Assembly: GCA_002391525.1 (NCBI GenBank)
Contig: DGFE01000017.1
Coordinates: 1 to 10,734 of the forward strand
Length of the DNA stretch: 10,734 bases
Direction: 5' to 3'
Source: Competibacteraceae bacterium UBA3908
GTDB taxonomy: Bacteria; Pseudomonadota; Gammaproteobacteria; Competibacterales; Competibacteraceae
The translations under genes were made by a program, and so were the position numbers. Positions 5,501 to 10,734 of the stretch are shown here, piece after piece. Each line of letters starts with the position of its first letter. The first letter of the stretch is position 1. Below the pieces are notes generated by a model. It was not told the origin of the DNA, did no database searches, and saw only the letters and a list, made by a program, of their open reading frames with translations.

Positions 5501-8155
5501 TCATCCTTCCCGACCCAAACTCTTGGCGGCGATCTCGTAGACATCCGGCGACAGGTCCGGAGCCGCCAGGATTCGCTCCAATTCGCCGCGCATCCGGTGC
5601 TGGCGCGTCGGGTCGTAGTGGCGCCAGCGGGTAAACGCGGCCATCAGCCGCGCGGCGATCTGGGGATTGAACGCGTTCAGCGCCAACACCTGATCGGCAA
5701 GGAAAGTATAGCCACCGCCGTCGGCGGCGTGAAAATGCAAGGGGTTGGCCTGAGCGAACGCGCCGATCAACGCGCGCACCTTGTTGGGATTGCGCAGGTT
5801 GAAGGCTTCGTGAGCCATGAGGGACTCGACGACGGCCAGCGTGCCGGGCAGGCGGGAAGTCGCCTGCAAGGTCAACCATTTGTCCACCACCAGGGGATCG
5901 TGCCGCCAGCGGGCGTAAAAGGCCGCCAGGGCCTCGGCCCGTTCCGGGCCGGCGCAATGGGCCAGCGGCGCCAGCGCGCCCAGTTGGTCGGTCATGTTGC
6001 CGGCGGAATGGAACTGTTCGAGACACAACGCCCGCATTCCATCATCGTCGAGCTGCATCAGATAATCCAGACACACGTTCTTGAGCGCCCGCCGGGCCAT
6101 GGCGGCGGGTTCGATCCGATAGCCGTCGCGCTCCCGAACGTGCAAGGTTTGGTAAACCGTCAGGAACCGTTCGCGCAAGCGCTCCGCCAGCGTGCGCATG
6201 ACGAACATCCGCGCGGCGTGGATGCCGTTCACGTCCACCACGTCCATCCGCTCGGCCAGATACGTTTCGCTGGGCAGGGTCAGAACCTGGGCCAACAAGG
6301 CGGGATCGGTGCCGGACGTCAATGCCCGCTCGAAGGCGGCGCTGAAGGACTCCGGCAGCGTCCAGGCCCGGCCCTGGCGGCGCTCCCCGATCAAGGCGAG
6401 AATGGCGCGAATCGCCAAGGTCTGGCCGGCATCCCAGCGGTTGAAATCGTCGCTGTCGTGAGCCAGCCGAAACCGCAGGTCGTCGTCGCTCTCGGCGGTG
6501 TTCAGCTTGACCGGTGCGGAAAACCCGCGCAATAGCGAGGGAACCGGTCGAACCGGCACGTCGACGAACCGAAAGACGTGTTCCGCTTCGCGCAATTCCA
6601 ATACGCGAGTCGTGCCCGACGGCGCGCCCTCTCCTTCCAGTCGCAAGGGCAGATCTCGACCCTCGGCGTCCAGCAAGCCCAGCGCCAGCGGGATGTGAAA
6701 CGGTTCCTTGCGCGGCTGGCCCGGCGTCGGCGGGCAGGATTGCCGCACCGTCAGCGTGTAACGGCGGGCAGCGGGATCGTAGGCGTCGCTGACGGTCAGT
6801 TCCGGCGTGCCCGCCTGGTGATACCAGCGTTTGAACTGGCTCAGGTCCGCGCCGTTGGCGTCCGCCAGCGCCGCCACGAAATCGTCGCAGGTCACCGCCT
6901 GGCCGTCGTGGCGCTGAAAGTACCAATCCATGCCCCGCCGGAAACCGTCCCGACCGAGCAGGGTTTGCATCATGCGGATCAGCTCGGCACCCTTGTTGTA
7001 GATGGTGACCGTGTAGAAGTTGTTGATTTCGATGTAGGAATCGGGCCGCACCGGATGCGCCATCGGCCCCGCGTCCTGCGGGAACTGGCTGGCGCGCAGG
7101 ATGCGCACGTCTTCGATGCGCTTGACCCCGCGCGAGCCGAGGTCGCTGGAGAATTCCTGGTCGCGGAACACGGTCAACCCTTCCTTCAGGCTGAGCTGGA
7201 ACCAGTCGCGGCAGGTCACCCGGTTGCCGGTCCAGTTGTGGAAATATTCGTGGCCGATGACGCCGAGAATGCCCTGATAGTCGGCGTCGGTGGCGGTTTC
7301 CGGCCTGGCGAGCACGTATTTGGTGTTGAAGACGTTGAGACCCTTGTTCTCCATGGCCCCCATGTTGAAATCGCCGACCGCGACGATCTGATACAGGTCC
7401 AGATCGTATTCCAGGCCAAAGCGTTGTTCGTCCCAGGCCATCGCCTGCTTCAGCGAAACCATGGCGTGCCCGCACTGGTCGAGATGCTCCGGCTCGACAT
7501 GGATGCGCAGCGTGATCCGGCGCCCGGAACGGGTGACGAAGTGATCCTCGATGTGCTGGAGATGGCCGGCCACCAGCGCGAACAGATAACAGGGCTTCGG
7601 AAACGGGTCGCGCCAGGTGGCCCAGTGCCGACCGCCGTCCAGTTCGCCGCTATCCACGAGATTGCCATTGGACAGCAGCACCGGATAACGGACCTGGTTC
7701 GCCACCAGGGTGGTGGTGTAAACCGCCATCACGTCGGGACGGTCGAGAAAATAGGTGATCTTGCGGAAGCCTTCCGCCTCGCATTGGGTGCAGAAGTTGC
7801 CGCTGGACCGGTACAGCCCTTCCAGCGAGGCATTGTCTTGCGGACGAATCCGGGTCGTCACCGCCAGTTCGAAGGAATCGGGCGGATCGAACAGCGTCAG
7901 CCGGTCGGCGTCCACCCGGTAGCGGGCGGCCGGCAGCGGCGTCCCGTCCAGCACCAGCGACAGCAGTTCGAGTTGCTGACCGTCCAGCACCAGGGGAGCG
8001 CCGGCGGGCGTGGCGGCGGCGCGGTCGATCCGCAAGCGGGAATGCACCGTGGTACTGTCTTCGCCCAGCTCGAAACGCAGGTCGATGGCGGGTATGCGGT
8101 AAGGGGGCGGAGCGTAATCCTTGAGGTAAGTCGTCTTGGGAGTTTTGGTCGACAT
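5501..8155 (-). CDS. pepN: Aminopeptidase N (M1 family zinc metallopeptidase)
   Basis: An 884-residue enzyme, near the 870 of E. coli PepN, acting in the cytoplasm; there is no signal peptide. It removes N-terminal residues from peptides in the last steps of protein turnover. Layout: N-terminal beta domain (about 1-190), catalytic thermolysin-like domain (about 190-440), small beta domain, and a long C-terminal helical domain (about 545-884). The exopeptidase motif GAMEN is at 266-270 and the zinc site HEYFH at 302-306, with third ligand E325. Each is offset by five from E. coli (261-265, 297-301, 320). The transition-state tyrosine is in TIYNKGAE, about residue 387. The ATG at 8155 begins MSTKTPKTTYLKDY, which aligns with the usual PepN start, but no clear ribosome-binding site precedes it. 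It follows dnaE on the same strand after 206 nt. No clear terminator separates it from the phasin gene. Confidence 0.97.
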   Translation of the reverse strand: MSTKTPKTTYLKDYAPPPYRIPAIDLRFELGEDSTTVHSRLRIDRAAATPAGAPLVLDGQQLELLSLVLDGTPLPAARYRVDADRLTLFDPPDSFELAVTTRIRPQDNASLEGLYRSSGNFCTQCEAEGFRKITYFLDRPDVMAVYTTTLVANQVRYPVLLSNGNLVDSGELDGGRHWATWRDPFPKPCYLFALVAGHLQHIEDHFVTRSGRRITLRIHVEPEHLDQCGHAMVSLKQAMAWDEQRFGLEYDLDLYQIVAVGDFNMGAMENKGLNVFNTKYVLARPETATDADYQGILGVIGHEYFHNWTGNRVTCRDWFQLSLKEGLTVFRDQEFSSDLGSRGVKRIEDVRILRASQFPQDAGPMAHPVRPDSYIEINNFYTVTIYNKGAELIRMMQTLLGRDGFRRGMDWYFQRHDGQAVTCDDFVAALADANGADLSQFKRWYHQAGTPELTVSDAYDPAARRYTLTVRQSCPPTPGQPRKEPFHIPLALGLLDAEGRDLPLRLEGEGAPSGTTRVLELREAEHVFRFVDVPVRPVPSLLRGFSAPVKLNTAESDDDLRFRLAHDSDDFNRWDAGQTLAIRAILALIGERRQGRAWTLPESFSAAFERALTSGTDPALLAQVLTLPSETYLAERMDVVDVNGIHAARMFVMRTLAERLRERFLTVYQTLHVRERDGYRIEPAAMARRALKNVCLDYLMQLDDDGMRALCLEQFHSAGNMTDQLGALAPLAHCAGPERAEALAAFYARWRHDPLVVDKWLTLQATSRLPGTLAVVESLMAHEAFNLRNPNKVRALIGAFAQANPLHFHAADGGGYTFLADQVLALNAFNPQIAARLMAAFTRWRHYDPTRQHRMRGELERILAAPDLSPDVYEIAAKSLGREG

Positions 8156-8361
8156 GCGGCTTGCTTTTTCGCTGAGGGGTTGACGACCGCGCCGGCCAAC
8201 CGATGCTGGCTTTGGGCGGGATCAGGAATCGGAGCGCTATTCATTGGCATTGGTCAGCCGATTCCAGCGGTGGTTCGCGAGAACGGACGAGCAGGATGGC
8301 CGGTGGTGGTGACGGGATGGCGCCGCGCCCGGCTCCGGCGCGCGGGCGGGTTTCTTTCCGA
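8156..8361. other. Intergenic region between dnaE and pepN
   Basis: This 206-nt gap lies between two genes on the - strand. I see no convincing gene, promoter or T-tailed terminator. A GC-rich hairpin, CGCGCC (8324-8329) with GGCGCG (8337-8342) and a 7-nt loop, lies shortly after the dnaE stop but has no T-tract on the - strand. Short open frames that begin here run into pepN or dnaE in other frames and have no ribosome-binding site. pepN could be read through from dnaE or have a promoter I cannot recognise. Confidence 0.5.
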
Positions 8362-10734
8362 TCATGCCCGATTGTTTCGGTCCGGGGCCGGTGGCTGGTC
8401 GTACAGCAGTCGCGCGCCCGCCGCGCCGGTCAGTTCGCGCAGTTGCCTGAGCAGCGCCTCGCTCGGCTTGACCTGCCAGTTCGGGCCGAGCGCCAGTTCC
8501 ACCCGCGCACCGGCCCCGGTGTATTCCACCCACACCGCGCAACGGCCATCGGCGCGATGCCCGGCCAACACGTCCGCCAGCCGCCGCGGCACGCCCGCCT
8601 CGCATTGCCGGGCATCGAGCCGCAGCAGCAGCCGGCGGGCATATTCGGCGCGCGCTTCGTCCAGATCCAGCACCCGCTCGACGTTCAGACGCGTGGTCTG
8701 ATTGAACTCGTCCCAACCCAGCGCGCCCTGCACCAGCAAAATGGCGTCCTCGACGATCAGTTGCCGATGTCGCTCGTACACCTCCGGGAAGATGCGCACT
8801 TCCAGCCGCCCGCTGCCGTCGTCCAGGGTGACGAAGGCGATCCGTCCGCCCCGGTTGGCGTTCCGGGTGCGCAAACCGACCACCAGTCCGGCGATCAGCA
8901 CCGAGCGGTCGCCGTTACCCCGGCGCGGGGTTCCACCGTTCCCGGTCAGATCGCGCAGCCGGGTCGTATGCAGCGCGGTCAACTCCGCCTCCACCCGACT
9001 GATGGGATGGCCGGTCAGATAGACGCCCAGCGTTTCCTTTTCGCCGCGCAGCCGCTCTTCCTCGTCCCATTCCGGTTTTTCGACCACGCGCGGCGGGCGG
9101 GCGGGCGTCTTTCCGGCGGCGGCCAGGCCGAACAGATCGTCCTGACCGGCGGCGTCGTTGCGGGAATGCTGCTCGGCCAGTTGCAGCGCCTCCGGCAACT
9201 GCGCCGCCAGCGTCGCCCGGTTGGGACCGAGCGCGTCGCAGGCCCCGGAACGGATCAGCGATTCCAGCACCCGGCGGTTGAGTTTGTGCAAATCCACCCG
9301 CCGGCACAGATCGAACAGATCGCGGTACGGCCCGCCCTGTTCCCGCTCCCGCGTCAGCGCCTCGATGGCCCCCTCTCCCACGCCCTTGATCGCCCCCAGA
9401 CCGTAGCGGATTTCGCCGGATTCGCCGACCGTGAAGCGGTATTCGGAAACGTTGATGGCCGGCGGCGTCAGCCTGAGTCCCATGCGGCGGCATTCCTCGA
9501 TGAACACCACCACCTTGTCGGTCTTGTCCATGTCCGAGGACAACACCGCCGCCATGAACGCGGCAGGATAGTGCGCCTTGAGCCAGGCGGTCTGGTAGGA
9601 CAATAACGCATAAGCGGCGGAGTGCGACTTGTTGAAGCCGTATCCCGCGAATTTCTCCATCAAGTCAAATATATAAGATGCCGTTTCCGATTCGACCCGG
9701 CGCTCGACCGATCCCTTGACAAAGGTTTCGCGCTGCTTGGCCATCTCCTCGGGCTTCTTCTTGCCCATGGCGCGCCGCAGTAAATCCGCTCCGCCCAGCG
9801 TATAGCCCGCCAACACCTGGGCGATCTGCATGACCTGTTCCTGATAGAGGATGACGCCGTAAGTGGGCTTGAGAATCGCCGCCAGCGCCGGGTGCGGATA
9901 TTCGATGCGAGCGCGGCCATGCTTGCGGTCGATGAAGTCGTCCACCATCCCCGATTGCAGCGGACCCGGTCGGAACAGCGCCACCAGCGCCACCATATCC
10001 TCGAAGCAATCGGGTTGCAGGCGGCGGACCAGATCCTTCATGCCGCTGGATTCCAACTGGAACACCGCCGTGGTTTGATAGCGTTTCAGCAGATCGAACG
10101 TTTCCCCGTCGTCCAGGGGAATCGCCGTAATATCCAACAAGGGTTCGCCCGCCGCCGCTCGCTGCCGGTTGACGGTCTGCACGGCCCAGTCGATGATCGT
10201 CAGCGTCCGCAGGCCCAGAAAGTCGAACTTCACCAGCCCGGCGGCTTCCACGTCGTCCTTGTCGAACTGGGTGACCAGACTGGAATCGCCTTCTTCGCAA
10301 TACAGCGGCGAGAAATCGGTCAGGGTGGACGGCGCGATCACCACCCCGCCGGCGTGCTTGCCGACGTTGCGCGCCAGCCCCTCCAGCTTGCGGGCCAGAT
10401 CGATCAGCGCCCGCACCTCCTCGTCGCTCTCGTACAGCCGGCGCAGTTCCGCTTCCTGCTCGATGGCCTTGTCGAGCGTCATGCCGATCTCGAACGGGAT
10501 CAGTTTGGCGATGCGGTCCACGAAGCCGTAGGGATGGCCCAACACCCGGCCCACGTCGCGCACCACGGCTTTCGCCGCCATGCTGCCGTGGGTGGCGATC
10601 TGCGAGACGCGGTCACGCCCGTAACGCTGGGCGACGTACTCGATGACCCGGTCGCGGCCTTCCATGCAGAAATCGATGTCGAAATCCGGCATGGAGACCC
10701 GTTCGGGATTCAGGAAGCGCTCGAACAGCAGATC
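8362..10734 (-). CDS. dnaE: DNA polymerase III alpha subunit, C-terminal two thirds; 5' end outside window
   Basis: The replicative polymerase subunit of the chromosomal replisome. The frame is open to the right window edge, with 790 residues visible of about 1,170 expected. The N-terminal PHP domain and part of the palm are missing only because of the window. The catalytic aspartates are present: two in SMPDFDIDFC (visible residues 17 and 19, E. coli D401 and D403) and the third in VKFDFLG (visible residue 171, E. coli D555). The spacing is identical to E. coli. Then follow the fingers region (FNKSHSAAYALLSYQTAWLK), helix-hairpin-helix, a QDDLF sequence (9130-9144) that fits the internal beta-clamp-binding motif, and the OB-fold (VLIAGLVVGLRTRNANRGGR onward). 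The C-terminal tau-binding domain ends PDRNNRA. The type is DnaE1, not the error-prone DnaE2 or PolC. Downstream is pepN rather than accA, which follows dnaE in E. coli. Confidence 0.98.
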   Translation of the reverse strand, partial: DLLFERFLNPERVSMPDFDIDFCMEGRDRVIEYVAQRYGRDRVSQIATHGSMAAKAVVRDVGRVLGHPYGFVDRIAKLIPFEIGMTLDKAIEQEAELRRLYESDEEVRALIDLARKLEGLARNVGKHAGGVVIAPSTLTDFSPLYCEEGDSSLVTQFDKDDVEAAGLVKFDFLGLRTLTIIDWAVQTVNRQRAAAGEPLLDITAIPLDDGETFDLLKRYQTTAVFQLESSGMKDLVRRLQPDCFEDMVALVALFRPGPLQSGMVDDFIDRKHGRARIEYPHPALAAILKPTYGVILYQEQVMQIAQVLAGYTLGGADLLRRAMGKKKPEEMAKQRETFVKGSVERRVESETASYIFDLMEKFAGYGFNKSHSAAYALLSYQTAWLKAHYPAAFMAAVLSSDMDKTDKVVVFIEECRRMGLRLTPPAINVSEYRFTVGESGEIRYGLGAIKGVGEGAIEALTREREQGGPYRDLFDLCRRVDLHKLNRRVLESLIRSGACDALGPNRATLAAQLPEALQLAEQHSRNDAAGQDDLFGLAAAGKTPARPPRVVEKPEWDEEERLRGEKETLGVYLTGHPISRVEAELTALHTTRLRDLTGNGGTPRRGNGDRSVLIAGLVVGLRTRNANRGGRIAFVTLDDGSGRLEVRIFPEVYERHRQLIVEDAILLVQGALGWDEFNQTTRLNVERVLDLDEARAEYARRLLLRLDARQCEAGVPRRLADVLAGHRADGRCAVWVEYTGAGARVELALGPNWQVKPSEALLRQLRELTGAAGARLLYDQPPAPDRNNRA

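Noticed and set aside
5374..5544. N-terminal extension of the phasin reading frame by 57 residues
   Set aside because: The added residues overlap the end of pepN, do not resemble a phasin, and would bury the promoter and operators. The internal ATG at 5373 has an AGGAGA site at ideal spacing.
7897..8250. Possible small gene starting in the dnaE-pepN gap, - strand
   Set aside because: There is no ribosome-binding site, most of it overlaps pepN in another frame, and the composition is Pro/Ala/Arg-rich shadow.
8324..8342. GC-rich hairpin after dnaE as its terminator
   Set aside because: No T-tract follows on the - strand, and such GC dyads are common by chance in this composition. It was kept only as a remark in the intergenic entry.
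6578..8701. 707-residue open frame on the + strand antisense to pepN
   Set aside because: Long antisense frames are usual opposite GC-rich genes. Its composition is biased, no domain is recognisable, and it crosses the intergenic gap into antisense dnaE.

Overview
The window is a GC-rich bacterial chromosomal segment with six protein-coding genes, two of them cut by the window edges. All six are recognisable housekeeping or carbon-storage genes. The proteins are proteobacterial in type: the E. coli active-site spacing is kept in the biotin carboxylase, aminopeptidase N and DNA polymerase III alpha. A PHA-accumulating gammaproteobacterium, for example a Competibacter-like organism, would fit. 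That placement is an inference from gene content, not something the sequence proves. No mobile element, CRISPR array, tRNA, rRNA or foreign-looking island was found.

Left part (1-2676, + strand): the 3' end of pccB and all of pccA, the two subunits of a biotin-dependent propionyl-CoA carboxylase, 12 nt apart in one operon. Centre (2932-5373, - strand): phaC, a class I polyhydroxyalkanoate synthase, and upstream of it a small phasin gene that coats PHA granules. pccBA and phaC converge on a 255-nt intergenic region (2677-2931) packed with hairpins, including one good terminator for each direction. The phasin has its own strong terminator before phaC, so the two PHA genes look like separate transcription units. 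Right part (5501-10734, - strand): pepN (aminopeptidase N) and the C-terminal two thirds of dnaE (replicative polymerase alpha subunit).

Functionally, the centre and left belong together. Propionyl-CoA carboxylase interconverts propionyl-CoA and methylmalonyl-CoA, and propionyl-CoA is also the precursor of 3-hydroxyvalerate units that a class I PhaC can polymerise. The phasin then stabilises the granules. The most interesting regulatory signal is upstream of the phasin: a sigma70-like promoter (TTGACT-17-CAAAAT) flanked by two TGC-N3-GCA sites that resemble the operator reported for PhaR/PhbF repressors. This suggests granule-sensing control of the phasin. I found no previously undescribed multi-gene system here; the findings are regulatory and structural details.
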